A stretch of 64,000 nt of DNA, from assembly GCF_902499335.1 (NCBI RefSeq), contig NZ_CABVQK010000021.1, positions 99,498 to 163,497 of the forward strand, given 5' to 3'. The notes under the pieces are model-generated. The model worked only from the letters and a program-made list of their open reading frames with translations, was not told the DNA's origin and made no database searches. This document shows, in pieces, positions 1-12,400 of this stretch (positions are counted from its first letter, which is position 1; every line of letters begins with the position of its first letter). The stretch is from Burkholderia lata (lineage in GTDB: Bacteria > Pseudomonadota > Gammaproteobacteria > Burkholderiales > Burkholderiaceae). Made by a program: the position numbers and the translations under genes.

Positions 1-2487
<2,487 letters not shown>

Positions 2488-2494
2488 GGGCGCT

Positions 2495-2500
2495 ATTGTA
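2495..2500 (-). promoter_or_regulatory. Candidate -10 element (TACAAT) for dnaE
   Basis: Read on the minus strand, TACAAT is followed by seven bases and then the dnaE ATG. The expected transcription start therefore falls on or one base before the start codon, giving a leaderless message. No good -35 is visible at 17 bp; TTGGGC lies about 20 bp upstream. This is pattern-based inference. Confidence 0.4.
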
Positions 2501-2619
2501 GCCGCCCCGCCGCGCAGGCTGCCCAAAAAATCCCCGCTCTGGCCGTTCGGCCGATGCGCGCGACCACACGCCGCGCGGCTGGCCAAACGGCAGGATGCCG
2601 GCCTGAGCGCGGTTTGCGG

Positions 2620-2625
2620 GATAAT
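2620..2625 (+). promoter_or_regulatory. Candidate -10 element (GATAAT) for trhO
   Basis: GATAAT lies about 80 bases before the trhO start, in the dnaE-trhO divergent gap. The predicted leader then contains a T-run (2661-2666) and a small GC hairpin followed by four T. The -35 is weak. Confidence 0.35.
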
Positions 2626-2669
2626 ACGGTTTTTCGAATCAGCGCCCCGGCTTCGCACCCTTTTTTGCG

Positions 2670-2689
2670 GGCCGCCGTGCGGCCGTTTT
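2670..2689 (+). promoter_or_regulatory. Leader hairpin with short T-run before trhO
   Basis: GGCCGC (2670-2675) pairs with GCGGCC (2679-2684) across a 3-base loop and is followed by GTTTT. It sits 15 bases before the trhO ATG, so it could act as a weak attenuator or mask the ribosome binding site. Speculative. Confidence 0.25.
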
Positions 2690-2703
2690 CCCGTCGGACC
2701 ATC

Positions 2704-3558
2704 ATGACCATCGTCAACCTCGCCGCCTACCACTTCGTGTCGCTCGACGCGAACGAGCAATGGCGCCCGCTCGTCACCGCCCGCTGCAACGAACTCGGCC
2801 TGCGCGGCACGATCCTGCTCGCGCCGGAAGGCATCAACCTGTTCATCGCCGGCACGCGCGAAGCCGCCGACGCGTTCATCGCGTACATCCGCCACGATCC
2901 GCTGTTCGAAGGCAAGTTCGCGACGCTGCAGTTCAAGGAAAGCCTGTCCGACTCGCAGCCGTTCCGCCGCATGCTCGTGCGCCTGAAGCGCGAGATCATT
3001 ACGATGAAGAAACCGGCGATCAAGCCGGAACTCGGCCGCGCACCGTTCGTCGACGCGCGCACGCTGAAGACGTGGCTCGACCGCGGCCACGACGACACGG
3101 GCCGCCCGGTCGTGATGCTCGACACGCGCAACGCATTCGAAATCGACGTCGGCACGTTCGACGACGCGCTCGACTACCGGATCGACAAGTTCAGCGAATT
3201 CCCGGAAGTGATCGACGCGAACCGCGCCGACCTCGAAGGCAAGACGGTCGTGTCGTTCTGCACGGGCGGCATCCGGTGCGAGAAAGCCGCGATCCACATG
3301 AAGGAAATCGGCATCGAGAACGTGTACCAGCTCGAAGGCGGGATCCTGAAGTACTTCGAGGAAGTCGGCGGCGCGCACTATCACGGCGACTGCTTCGTGT
3401 TCGACTATCGCACCGCGCTGAACCCGCAACTCCAGCCCACCGAGAACGTCACGTGCTTCGCGTGCCGTGCGGTCGTCACGCCGGAAGCGCAACAGTCGCC
3501 GAGCTACGTGCCCGGCCAGTCGTGCCCGGCCTGCGCACCGGCAGCCAGCGCCGCGTAA
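2704..3558 (+). CDS. trhO: tRNA uridine(34) hydroxylase TrhO (rhodanese-fold, UPF0176)
   Basis: TrhO hydroxylates uridine 34 at the wobble position of several tRNAs to 5-hydroxyuridine using O2. The 284-residue protein has the family order: an N-terminal ferredoxin-like domain (about 1-100), a rhodanese domain (about 110-230) with the active-site loop CTGGIRC starting at Cys186, and a C-terminal cysteine-rich tail (CFAC and CPAC pairs) that could bind a metal. The ATG at 2704 is chosen because the family N-terminus (MTIVNLAAYHF) starts there; the frame stays open upstream into sequence that does not look coding. gluQ follows after 22 bases, so the two are probably co-transcribed. Older annotations call it a rhodanese-related sulfurtransferase. 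Confidence 0.93.
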   Translation: MTIVNLAAYHFVSLDANEQWRPLVTARCNELGLRGTILLAPEGINLFIAGTREAADAFIAYIRHDPLFEGKFATLQFKESLSDSQPFRRMLVRLKREIITMKKPAIKPELGRAPFVDARTLKTWLDRGHDDTGRPVVMLDTRNAFEIDVGTFDDALDYRIDKFSEFPEVIDANRADLEGKTVVSFCTGGIRCEKAAIHMKEIGIENVYQLEGGILKYFEEVGGAHYHGDCFVFDYRTALNPQLQPTENVTCFACRAVVTPEAQQSPSYVPGQSCPACAPAASAA

Positions 3559-3580
3559 CCGCGCGCTGCCCCGCGCCCCG

Positions 3581-4474
3581 ATGACTGCCTATCGCGGCCG
3601 CTTCGCGCCGTCGCCCACCGGCCCGCTGCACTTCGGCTCGCTGGTCGGCGCGCTCGCGAGCTGGCTCGACGCGCGCGCGCACGGCGGCGCATGGCTCGTG
3701 CGCATCGAGGATCTCGACGGCCCGCGCACGGTGCCCGGCGCGGCCGACGACATCCTCGCGACGCTCGCACATTTCGGCATGACGCCCGACGAGCCGCCCG
3801 TCTGGCAAAGCACACGCGATGCCGCCTATACGGCCGCACTCGAACGGCTCGTCGCGGCCGGGCTCGTCTATCCGTGCGGCTGCACGCGCAAGGAAATCGC
3901 CGATTCGCTGCGCGCCGCGCACGAGCGCCACACGACGCTCGCCTATCCGGGCACCTGCCGCACCGGCCTGCACGGCAAGCCCGCGCGCGCGTGGCGGCTG
4001 CGCGTGCCGGATGGCGGCGACGCGATCGTCACGTTCGACGATCGCTGGCAGCACATGCAATCGCAGAACCTCGCGACCGAAGTCGGCGATTTCGTGCTGA
4101 AGCGCGCGGACGGCCAATGGGCCTACCAGCTCGCGGTCGTCGTCGACGATGCCGATGCGCACATCACGCACGTCGTGCGCGGCGCCGACCTGCTCGACTC
4201 GACCGCGCGCCAGATCCACCTGCAGCACTGCCTCGGCGTGCCGACCCCGCAATACCTTCATGTGCCCGTCGTCGTCGATGCGAACGGCGAAAAGCTCAGC
4301 AAGCAGACGGGCGCGATCGCGCTCGAACGCGACGATCCGCTGCCGGCACTGCAGGCCGCGGCCGCGCACCTGGGCCTCGCGCCCGACGGCGCGATCGCGG
4401 GCACGACGCTCGATGCGTTCTACGCAGCCGCAACGGCCGCGTGGGCGACGCGCTTCGGGCCGCAGGCCGGCTAA
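3581..4474 (+). CDS. gluQ: Glutamyl-Q tRNA(Asp) synthetase
   Basis: GluQRS activates glutamate and attaches it to the queuosine at wobble position 34 of tRNA(Asp). It is a glutamyl-tRNA synthetase catalytic core without an anticodon-binding domain, and 297 residues is the usual length. Visible motifs are the class I HIGH-like box PSPTGPLHFGS near the N-terminus, the zinc-site cysteines in PCGCTRKE and PGTCR (about residues 100-125), and the KMSKS-like loop GEKLSKQTG. The ATG at 3581 fits the family N-terminus. It follows trhO closely, so both products act on tRNA position 34. Very likely the same operon as trhO. Confidence 0.95.
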   Translation: MTAYRGRFAPSPTGPLHFGSLVGALASWLDARAHGGAWLVRIEDLDGPRTVPGAADDILATLAHFGMTPDEPPVWQSTRDAAYTAALERLVAAGLVYPCGCTRKEIADSLRAAHERHTTLAYPGTCRTGLHGKPARAWRLRVPDGGDAIVTFDDRWQHMQSQNLATEVGDFVLKRADGQWAYQLAVVVDDADAHITHVVRGADLLDSTARQIHLQHCLGVPTPQYLHVPVVVDANGEKLSKQTGAIALERDDPLPALQAAAAHLGLAPDGAIAGTTLDAFYAAATAAWATRFGPQAG

Positions 4475-4589
4475 CGCACGGCAGCGCGCCGGTTTCGCGG
4501 CGATCGGGTGCCCGCCGGGTGCCGACTGCATCGCTCGCCACCGGTACCCCACGCCCTCTTCCGCTTCCCCATCGAACCACGGCCCCAAT

Positions 4590-4622
4590 GAAAAACGGGC
4601 ACATGCTCATCGCATGCACCCG
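4590..4622 (-). terminator. Intrinsic terminator after rhlE
   Basis: On the minus strand GGGTGCATGC pairs with GCATGTGCCC (a 2x2 internal mismatch) across a GATGA loop and is followed by GTTTTT. It lies 46-78 bases past the rhlE stop. Confidence 0.7.
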
Positions 4623-4667
4623 CTTCTCCCGCAGCGCTCTCGCGCCGCTCCGTCACATCCGCCGGAC

Positions 4668-6182
4668 TTACGCCGACGGCTTGCGCGGCATCCCGAACCC
4701 GCCGAGCAGCGCGGCGACCTGACGCTTCGGCCCCTTCTTCTCGGGCTGCTGCGCAGGCTGCGCATCGTCGTGCTGCTTCGCCGGCGCCGACGGCTCGTAC
4801 GGCTTCAGGAAGAAATCGTCGACCGGCGCTTCGTGGCGACGGTGATGACCGCGCTCGGAGCTGCCCGGCCGGCGCCCCGAAGCGCCACGATGTTCGTCGC
4901 GATCGCGACGGCCGCCTCGTTCGCCACCCCGTTCACCGCCCCGTTCGCCACCGCGCTCGCTGTTGCGGTCGCCGCCGCGGTCGTTACCGCGTTCGTCGTG
5001 ACGATGGCGCGCCGGCTTGTCGAGCGTGAGCGTCTGCATTTCGAGCGGACGCTTGATCAGCTTCTCGATATCGGCAAGCTGCTTGCGCTCGTTCGGGCTG
5101 CACAGCGACAGCGCGTCGCCCGTCGCACCCGCGCGGCCGGTACGGCCGATCCGGTGCACGTAGTCTTCCGCGCTGAACGGCAGGTCGAAGTTGATCACGG
5201 CCGGCAGTTCGGCGATGTCGAGGCCGCGCGCGGCCACGTCGGTCGCGACCAGTGCCTCGATCTCGCCGCGCTTGAACGCGTCGAGCGCCTGCATCCGCTC
5301 GAGCTGCGTCTTGTCGCCGTGAATCGCCGACGCAACCACGCCGTCGCGCTCGAGGTTGCGTGCGAGCCGGCTCGCGCCGATCTTGCTGTTGCAGAACACG
5401 ATCACCTGCTTGAGCGCGCGATCGCGCAGCAGCTGCACGACGGCCGCCTGCTTGTCGCCTTCGGCGACGTCGTAGACGATCTGCGTGACGTTCGCGTTCG
5501 TCGAGTTGCTGCGCGCGACCTCGATCGTCTGCGGATTGCGCAGGTAGGTCGACGCGAGCTTCTTGATTTCCCCCGAGAAGGTGGCCGAGAACAGCAGCGT
5601 CTGGCGCTCCTTCGGCAGCAGGTTCAGGATGCGCTGCAGATCGGGCAGGAAGCCCATGTCGAGCATCCGGTCGGCTTCGTCGAGCACCAGGATCTGCACC
5701 TGGCCGAGGTTGGCCGTCTTCTGCTGCACGTGGTCGAGCAGGCGGCCCGGCGTCGCGATCAGGATCTCGACGCCGCGGCGCAGTTCGGCCATCTGCGGGT
5801 TCATGTCGACGCCGCCGAACACGACCGCGCTGCGCAGCGGCGTGTGCTTCGCATACGCGTGCACGTTCGCGGCGACCTGGTCGGCGAGTTCGCGGGTCGG
5901 TGTGAGGATCAGCGCACGCACCGGGTGGCGCGCCGGTGACGCGCTCGTGTTGGCCTGCGGCAGCAGGCGCTGGATGATCGGCAGCGAGAAGCTCGCGGTC
6001 TTGCCGGTACCCGTTTGCGCGGCGCCCATGACGTCGCGGCCGGCGAGCACGACCGGAATGGCCTGCGCCTGGATCGGCGTCGGCGTCGTATAGCCCTGCT
6101 CCGCAATGGCTTTCAGGATATCGGCGGCAAGGCCGAATTGATCGAAGGTTGCGTCGACGGGCTTGGCGACAGAATCGGACAT
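4668..6182 (-). CDS. rhlE: DEAD-box ATP-dependent RNA helicase, RhlE type
   Basis: This RNA helicase unwinds structured RNA in ribosome assembly or mRNA turnover. The 504-residue protein shows the full DEAD-box set: the Q-motif region, AQTGTGKT (Walker A, residues 55-62), PTRELA, DEAD at 168-171, SAT, and HRIGRTGR near residue 360. The C-terminal about 110 residues are a charged low-complexity tail with repeated GGER units and Arg/Gly/His stretches, typical of RNA-binding RGG-like tails in this subfamily. The start MSDSVAKPVD at 6182 is preferred over an upstream in-frame start that would add about 109 residues of non-helicase sequence. It is monocistronic, with its own terminator. A candidate promoter about 200 bases upstream implies a long leader. 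Confidence 0.93.
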   Translation of the reverse strand: MSDSVAKPVDATFDQFGLAADILKAIAEQGYTTPTPIQAQAIPVVLAGRDVMGAAQTGTGKTASFSLPIIQRLLPQANTSASPARHPVRALILTPTRELADQVAANVHAYAKHTPLRSAVVFGGVDMNPQMAELRRGVEILIATPGRLLDHVQQKTANLGQVQILVLDEADRMLDMGFLPDLQRILNLLPKERQTLLFSATFSGEIKKLASTYLRNPQTIEVARSNSTNANVTQIVYDVAEGDKQAAVVQLLRDRALKQVIVFCNSKIGASRLARNLERDGVVASAIHGDKTQLERMQALDAFKRGEIEALVATDVAARGLDIAELPAVINFDLPFSAEDYVHRIGRTGRAGATGDALSLCSPNERKQLADIEKLIKRPLEMQTLTLDKPARHRHDERGNDRGGDRNSERGGERGGERGGERGGRRDRDEHRGASGRRPGSSERGHHRRHEAPVDDFFLKPYEPSAPAKQHDDAQPAQQPEKKGPKRQVAALLGGFGMPRKPSA

Positions 6183-6656
6183 GGTGGCGTTTCGCTCAAA
6201 AGGCGCGGCGGGGACATCGTGCGTCAGGCCAGCCGGGCCTGCGCTCATCACAATTCGGAAATAGACGGAGCCGCGGCGCGCCGCGCGGCGCCGCTCTGGC
6301 GCTTGGGACCGGTTCAATGTGAACGCTGGACGCCAGGCCGTGCGGACTCCGTTCGGCGCGAATGCCGGCGGAAAGGGCCGTATTGTAGCACTGCGCGGCC
6401 ATCTGTCCGTGACAACGCCGCGAACACCCGCAACGGCGGTTCGCGCGGCGGGCCCGGGCAGGCCCGCGCGGTCGGTGAATGGCCCGGTCGGGCGATACCG
6501 ATCGGCCAATGGGCGACTTTAGGGGCCTGATCATGGCTCGTCTTGCCCGGTCACCCACGGCTGGCCTGCCACCTCAGCACGCATGCCGGGCCATCAGGCC
6601 CGGGAGCCGGTCGCCGGCAGGCACCGACAGGCGCGCCCCGCGATCGCGCCAGACGC
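6183..6656. other. Gene-free interval between rhlE and the MliC gene
   Basis: No credible gene lies in these 474 bases. On the minus strand a TACAAT hexamer (6382-6387) is the best -10 candidate for rhlE and would give a leader of about 190 bases. The 6540-6656 part lies downstream of the MliC gene and shows no clear terminator. Confidence 0.4.
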
Positions 6657-7037
6657 TCAGCCCTTCTTCTTTTTCTTCTCGACCTGCACGCAGTCGCCCA
6701 GCAGCGGCGGCGAGTTCTGGTCGGCAATCTCGTCGCGCAGCGTCGCTTCCTTGCCCTTCGTCCACCACGTATAGCGGCCGGCCTGGTAGCGCGCACCCGA
6801 CGCCGACACGGTGTCGACGAACAGCATCTGCTTCCCGTTGACCGGCACGAGCGCGAAGCTCTGGCCGTTACCTGCGAGCCAGTACGACACGCGCACCGGC
6901 TGTTTCTGGTTCGCGCACTGGTAGACGGCGAACTGGCGCGCATCGGCATCGATCTCTTCGACGGTCAGTTGCGCGGCATGCGCGACGGAAACGGCCGTGC
7001 CGGCGAGCGCGAGCGCGGCGAGGGTTTGGCGAATCAT
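6657..7037 (-). CDS. MliC-family periplasmic inhibitor of C-type lysozyme
   Basis: MliC/PliC proteins bind host C-type lysozyme in the periplasm and protect peptidoglycan. The 126-residue protein has a signal peptide (about 1-21, ending AHAA), then the MliC signature: YQCANQ, a V-x-Y-W segment, the SASGARY motif and the WWTKGKEA motif, with a second cysteine near the C-terminus (GDC) that probably pairs with the first. It ends in a Lys-rich tail (KKKKK). The ATG at 7037 has an AGGACC-like Shine-Dalgarno. It lacks a lipobox, so it is likely soluble. It is the third gene of a minus-strand run purT - small lipoprotein - MliC. Confidence 0.85.
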   Translation of the reverse strand: MIRQTLAALALAGTAVSVAHAAQLTVEEIDADARQFAVYQCANQKQPVRVSYWLAGNGQSFALVPVNGKQMLFVDTVSASGARYQAGRYTWWTKGKEATLRDEIADQNSPPLLGDCVQVEKKKKKG

Positions 7038-7118
7038 GCAGGTCCTCTCACGAGACGGGTGGAAACGCGCCCTCGCGGGGCGCGCGATTATTGTGGGCAA
7101 TCGCGTCGGGTGTCGTGA

Positions 7119-7304
7119 TCAGGGATCGATGACGTCGGCACACGCGTCGGTCGGCGCGGCCGCGAGGTGGCCGACGAGCGGCACGATCTTGAGCCCGGCC
7201 GAGGCCACCCGGCAGGGTGCGGCCGCGACGCCGCAACCCGCGAGACTCGCGACAAGCGCCAGCGCGGCGGCCAGTTTTCCAATACGCAACCAGTTCGGCG
7301 TCAT
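7119..7304 (-). CDS. Small lipoprotein, unknown function (DUF6726-like)
   Basis: A 61-residue protein with an N-terminal hydrophobic signal and a lipobox LAGC (Cys24), so probably a lipid-anchored envelope protein. The mature part is about 38 residues with two further cysteines (31 and 55). It lies 18 bases after purT and has a good Shine-Dalgarno (AGGAGAG) before its ATG, which supports a real gene. The family assignment is from recollection of similar Burkholderia proteins and is not firm. No function can be read from the sequence. Confidence 0.72.
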   Translation of the reverse strand: MTPNWLRIGKLAAALALVASLAGCGVAAAPCRVASAGLKIVPLVGHLAAAPTDACADVIDP

Positions 7305-7322
7305 CGTCCTCTCCTGGTTACG

Positions 7323-8537
7323 TCAGCGGGCCGACACGGGCCGGACGGCCGCGGCGGCGCGCTTCGCGCGTTCGCGGGCTTCGTCGACGGTCGCGCCGGT
7401 TGCCAGCGCGACGCCCATGCGCCGCTTCGCAAAACTTTCCGGTTTGCCGAACAGGCGCAGGTCGGCGCCCGGCACCGCGAGCGCTTCACGCACGCCCTCG
7501 AACGCGATCCCGCGCTCGTCGAGCCCGCCGTAGATCACGGCCGACGCGGCCGGCGTACCGAGCGCCGGATCGACCGGCAGCCCGAGAATCGCGCGCGCGT
7601 GCAGCTCGAATTCCGACTGGCGCTGCGACGCGAGCGTGACGAGGCCCGTGTCGTGCGGCCGCGGGCTCACCTCGGAGAACCACACGTCGTCGCCGCGCAC
7701 GAACAGCTCGACGCCGAACATCCCGCGCCCGCCGAGCGCCTCGGTGACCTTGTGCGCGATCTCGCGCGACTTCTCGAGGGCCGCGGCGCTCATCGGCTGC
7801 GGCTGCCACGACTCGACGTAGTCGCCCGCGACCTGCACGTGGCCGACCGGCTCGCAGAAGTAGGTGCGCGTGGCGTTCGTCGCCGGATCGATCGCGCGTA
7901 CGGTGAGCTGCGTGATCTCGTAGTCGAAATCGATGAAGCCCTCGACGATCACGCGGCCGTGGTTCACGCGGCCGCCCGCCATCGCGTAGTCCCACGCCGG
8001 CTTCACGTCGGCGTCGGTCTTCACGACCGACTGCCCCTTGCCCGACGACGACATCACGGGCTTCACGACGCACGGCATGCCGATCTTCGCGACGGCCGCG
8101 CTGAACGCTTCGAACGAATCCGCGAACGCATACGGCGACGTCGGCAGGCCGAGCTCCTCGGCCGCGAGCCGGCGGATCCCTTCGCGGTTCATCGTGAGCT
8201 GCGTCGCACGCGCGGTCGGGATCACCTCGGCGAGGCCGGCCGCCTCGATCGCCGCGAGCGCGTCGGTCGCGATCGCCTCGATCTCGGGCACGATCAGGTG
8301 CGGGCGCTCGGCCTCGACGATTGCCCGCAGCGCGGCGGCGTCCGTCATGTCGATCACGTGCGCGCGATGCGCGACCTGATGGCCCGGTGCGTCCGGATAG
8401 CGGTCGACCGCGACGACTTCGACGCCGAGCCGCTGCAACGCGATGATGACTTCCTTGCCGAGTTCGCCGGCGCCGAGCAGCATGACGCGCGTGGCCGAGG
8501 GTGAGAGCGGCGTACCGAGCCGCTGACCGATCTGCAT
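7323..8537 (-). CDS. purT: Formate-dependent phosphoribosylglycinamide formyltransferase (GAR transformylase 2)
   Basis: PurT makes formyl-GAR from GAR, formate and ATP in purine synthesis, a folate-independent alternative to PurN. The 404-residue length matches the family. Seen: an N-terminal Rossmann-like region with GAGELGKE (about 22-29), an ATP-grasp core with KPVMSSSGKGQS (about 155-166), FVRGDDVWFSEVSPRPHD (metal/ATP site) and the C-terminal GKPESF segment. The start MQIGQRLGTPLS at 8537 matches the family N-terminus. It leads a probable transcript with the two small envelope genes that follow, although those are functionally unrelated. Confidence 0.96.
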   Translation of the reverse strand: MQIGQRLGTPLSPSATRVMLLGAGELGKEVIIALQRLGVEVVAVDRYPDAPGHQVAHRAHVIDMTDAAALRAIVEAERPHLIVPEIEAIATDALAAIEAAGLAEVIPTARATQLTMNREGIRRLAAEELGLPTSPYAFADSFEAFSAAVAKIGMPCVVKPVMSSSGKGQSVVKTDADVKPAWDYAMAGGRVNHGRVIVEGFIDFDYEITQLTVRAIDPATNATRTYFCEPVGHVQVAGDYVESWQPQPMSAAALEKSREIAHKVTEALGGRGMFGVELFVRGDDVWFSEVSPRPHDTGLVTLASQRQSEFELHARAILGLPVDPALGTPAASAVIYGGLDERGIAFEGVREALAVPGADLRLFGKPESFAKRRMGVALATGATVDEARERAKRAAAAVRPVSAR

Positions 8538-8750
8538 GTGATTACCCGCTTCTGGTGGAGGACGAAAACGGCTCCGATGTTAACACGCGCCACGACACCC
8601 GTTTGGCGCGTTTCGCCGCGCCGGCGCCCGGTCGCGGGCCGCTCGCGAGCGGGCTGCGAACGTTTTCACGCACGAAGTGTCGGCTCGCCTGCCGCGGGGC
8701 GGGTGCGTTACTCTTACGCCTTGATCAGAATCCGATGAGGAACGAGGCTC

Positions 8751-9296
8751 ATGTCCCACCTGTCCGCCGCCGCACGCGCACGCACCGGCCTGCTTCGCCC
8801 GTTGCGCGCGCCGCTCTGCGCGTTGACGCTTGCCACGCTTCTCGCCGCCTGCGCGATGCCGACCAATCCCGATTCCGCCGCCCCCGCGCCCGACCCGTAC
8901 AACCCGGCCGCCGTCCAGCTGCTCGACGACACGAGCTGGGAACTCACCAGCTGGCTGAACGCCGACGGCACGCAGCGCGCGATCCCGCACGGCGACAACG
9001 GCGAGCCGATCAAGCTCGCGCTGTCGACCGATTCCGGCATCCGGCGCGCCAGCGGGTTCTCGGGCTGCAACCGCTACATGGGCACCTACGCGATCAAGAA
9101 CGGCCTGCTGAGCTTCGGGCCGCTCGCCGGCACGCGGATGGCCTGCCCGAATACGCTCGGCGGCCAGCTCGAGGCCGCGTACCTCGACGCACTCGCCCAC
9201 GTCGACAAGACCGGCGTGCAGATGCGCGAGCCGCAGCAATTGCAGATCGTGACCGCTTCCGGCGCAACGCTGACCTTCACGCACCGGAGCCCCTGA
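8751..9296 (+). CDS. META/HslJ-domain lipoprotein
   Basis: A 181-residue envelope protein. The N-terminus has a long arginine-containing n-region, then a hydrophobic stretch and lipobox LAAC (Cys34), so it is probably lipid-anchored. Residues about 55-175 form a META domain: DDTSWELTSW at the start, then FSGCNRYMGTY (the SGCN motif typical of HslJ) and MACPN. HslJ-type proteins are linked to novobiocin and heat tolerance, and META domains may inhibit proteases; the actual role here is unknown. The ATG follows a GAGG-containing Shine-Dalgarno. It lies 177 bases before ftsK in the same direction. Confidence 0.85.
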   Translation: MSHLSAAARARTGLLRPLRAPLCALTLATLLAACAMPTNPDSAAPAPDPYNPAAVQLLDDTSWELTSWLNADGTQRAIPHGDNGEPIKLALSTDSGIRRASGFSGCNRYMGTYAIKNGLLSFGPLAGTRMACPNTLGGQLEAAYLDALAHVDKTGVQMREPQQLQIVTASGATLTFTHRSP

Positions 9297-9473
9297 TGCG
9301 CGGCGCGCGCGAAGGCCGACCGACCGCCTTCGCGTGGCGCGCCACGCGCGTGTGCCGCGCACACGCGTCGCGCGGCGTGAATCGAATGCACGCCGCGTTA
9401 GAGTCTTGTTCGCCGGCCGGTTAAACTCGGCGGGTCGCGCCCCGCGCGCCCCTCCCCACTCCTGTTTCAAAGC

Positions 9474-12400
9474 ATGCACACGGTAGTCTTCGGCTGGTTC
9501 GGCATCTCCGCCGTCTGGTTCCTCCTTCTCTTCTGGCGTCTCGTGCAGGCGATGCTGCCCGGCGGCGGCGGGCTCGCCGGCCGCGGTTCGATCCGTCTGT
9601 GGCTCGGCTTCGCCGCGGTGTTCGTGGCGAGCTGCACGCTGACGAGCCCGCTGTCGGGCCCCGACACGGACGCGCTCGGCCATGCGTTCTCGGCAGGCTT
9701 CGCCCACGTGCTCGGCCCGATCGGCACGCCGGTCGCGATGGTCGTGCTGTTCTTTGCCGGGCTACCCTGGCTGACCGGCATCGGCTGGCGGCAGTTCGCC
9801 GCGTGGGTCGATACGTCGTTCGGCGTCAAGCTGTCGCGCGACGGCGGTGACGACGACGCGCGCGGCATCGCCGACCTGCCGCGCAGCGCGCTGCATCGCG
9901 ACGACGACGTCGTCCAGCCGACCACCGCGCACACCGTCAATTCGATGGCGCCGCGCCAGAACGGCCGGTATTCGCGCCCGACGCTGTGGAAACCCGACCC
10001 GCAGGCGCGGCCGAAGCCGCGCAGCAGCACGCCCCCGCGTCCTCACGTGGAACCCGTGGCGCCGTCGGGCTGGTTGAAGCCGACCACACCCCAGCGCACC
10101 ATGCCGACACCGCCCGCGCCGATCCCCCCGGCCAGCGCGATGCCGCCGCCCACGACCGGCAGCACCGCCAGCCTCGCGCGCGCGGCAGCGAACTCGCAAG
10201 TCCCGCGCCCCGATCCGGCCCCGCTTCCTGTCGGATTCGAACCCGTCCGCCCGCGGCCGACGGCCGCGCGACCGGCCACCGCCGCATTGAAGCCGACCCC
10301 GCCACGCGCCACGGTCACGCCACGGCCAGCCATCGCGCAACCGCAGCGCCCGCCGGTACGCCCCGCCGCAGGATCCGGTTCGGCCGGCCTGCCGTCGGAT
10401 GCGGCACGACGTCGCCCGGCACCGCCAACGCCGGCGCGTGCGCCGCTCTATGCCTGGACGGAAAAGCCCGCGGCGCCGATCACGCCGGCGCCGAGCGTGC
10501 ACGACACGCTGCGCTCGATCGAGGCCAGCACCGCACAATGGGCCACGCTGAGTGGTGCGCAGTCGGACGATGCCGGGCACGCGGCGGCGGCAGCTGCAAC
10601 CGTGGCCGGTATGGCCGCGGCAGCAGCCGGCATTGCAACGCCGGCTGCAGCGGCCGTGCCGACCGGAACCGCCTTTGCGGCCCACGACCTCGCGGCGCAT
10701 GACGCCGGTGTTCCGCTTGCACACGATGCGGCGCCGGCGTATGACGAGAACGCACCGATCGTGCTCGACGCGTTCATGCCGGCAGCGCCCGCAGTCCATG
10801 CACCGGTTGCCGATGCGGGCGCCGTGGCGTTCGACGCCACCGCACCGCACGCGCACTGGAATACCGGCATTGACGATGCCGCGTCCCCGCATCACGCCGA
10901 TGACGAGATCCGGCTCGCCGACGATGGCCCTGCCGCGCCTGCGCCGGAAGTCACGCCCGCGCCGGCGTTCGACGCGCCCATCGACCTCGCGCCGTGGGAA
11001 GACCTGGCCAGCCGGCCGGTTTCCGCGTTCGACGCGTCCGCCTGGAACCCGGTCGCCGAGTCGACGACGGACGTGACAGGATCGGAACCGGCCAATGCCG
11101 CGTCCGCCCAACCCGGGACGGAGGCTGCTCCCGATATCGCCGGGAGCAAGCCGCCGGCATCGCTCGATACTGGCAACACGTACACGGCGCAACCGGCTCC
11201 CGCAATCGATCGCACGGCATCGCCCAGCGTGCCGCAGGGTATTGCCGATGCACACGCTGACGTAAAACCCGCCGGGAACATCACGCCGTTCGCGGCCCTC
11301 GCCTCTTCGCCGATCGGCGAAACGACGCCGCGCGCAACTACCGAAACCAGGCCGTTTGCGGCTGCGTCGGCACCGGCCGCATCGAGTGCCGCACTGGAAG
11401 CCACCAAGTCGGACGCGGTGGAACCTGCAGCGCCGCTGACGGCAATCGCTCAAGGCACCGCACCGGCAGCCGCATGGACGTGGACGCCTTCGACAGCGCA
11501 GCCGGCCACGACGAATACGCCCGTCACCGCGGAATTGCCGAAATCGCCGGTTGCGGCTCAACCGTTTGCCGCCGCGCAAACGGCTTCGGCCAGCACCGCG
11601 TCGCCGCTCGTCGGCACCGCCCACGGTTCGACGGTGCAAGCACCCGCATCCGCCGCGGGCATTGCGCCTGTCACCGGTACCGCCTCGTCGGATGGTGTAA
11701 TCGGCACGGCATCGGGTTCGCTGGCTCAACCGGCTGCATCGACCGTTGCAGCCGTCGCACCGGCATCCCCGATTGGCGTGACCGGCGCTTCGTCGGCTTC
11801 GCTTTCGCAGCCGGCCGCGTCGACATCCTCGTTCGGCGTGACCGGCGCTACGTCGACCTCGATTTCGCAGCCGGCCGCTCCGGCATCGACCGCTGCATCC
11901 GTCGCGCCGACATCACCGATTGGCGTGACCGGCGCTGCGTCGGCTCCTCTTTCGCAGCCGGCCACTTCGACATCGAACGCTGCAGCCGTCGCGTCGGCGC
12001 CCCCGGTTAGCGTTGCGAACGCGACTTACGGTTCGTTCCCCCGCGCATCAACACCCGCATCGCCCGTCGCGCCCGCCGTGACGCCGTCGACGGCCAGCCC
12101 GACGGCCTCGACATCCGGTTCGAGCACGCCGGCAATCGCCACCGCGACGCCCGTGAATGTTGTGTCCGGCTCGGTCGCTGCACCGTCGTCGGTGCCCACC
12201 CCGATGCATCCGGCCACCCCGTCAACCTCGTCGACGGGTACGACATTCGGCACATTCGGCCCTTCCAGTGCAATCGCATCGCAGCCGGCCGCAAGCCTGC
12301 CCGTGCCGCCGGCCCCTACCGCCACGACGGCAACGTCCTCCGGCGCAGTCGCACCGATCACCACCGCCGCGGCGACTCCAGCGCAACCGATCGCCAGCTC

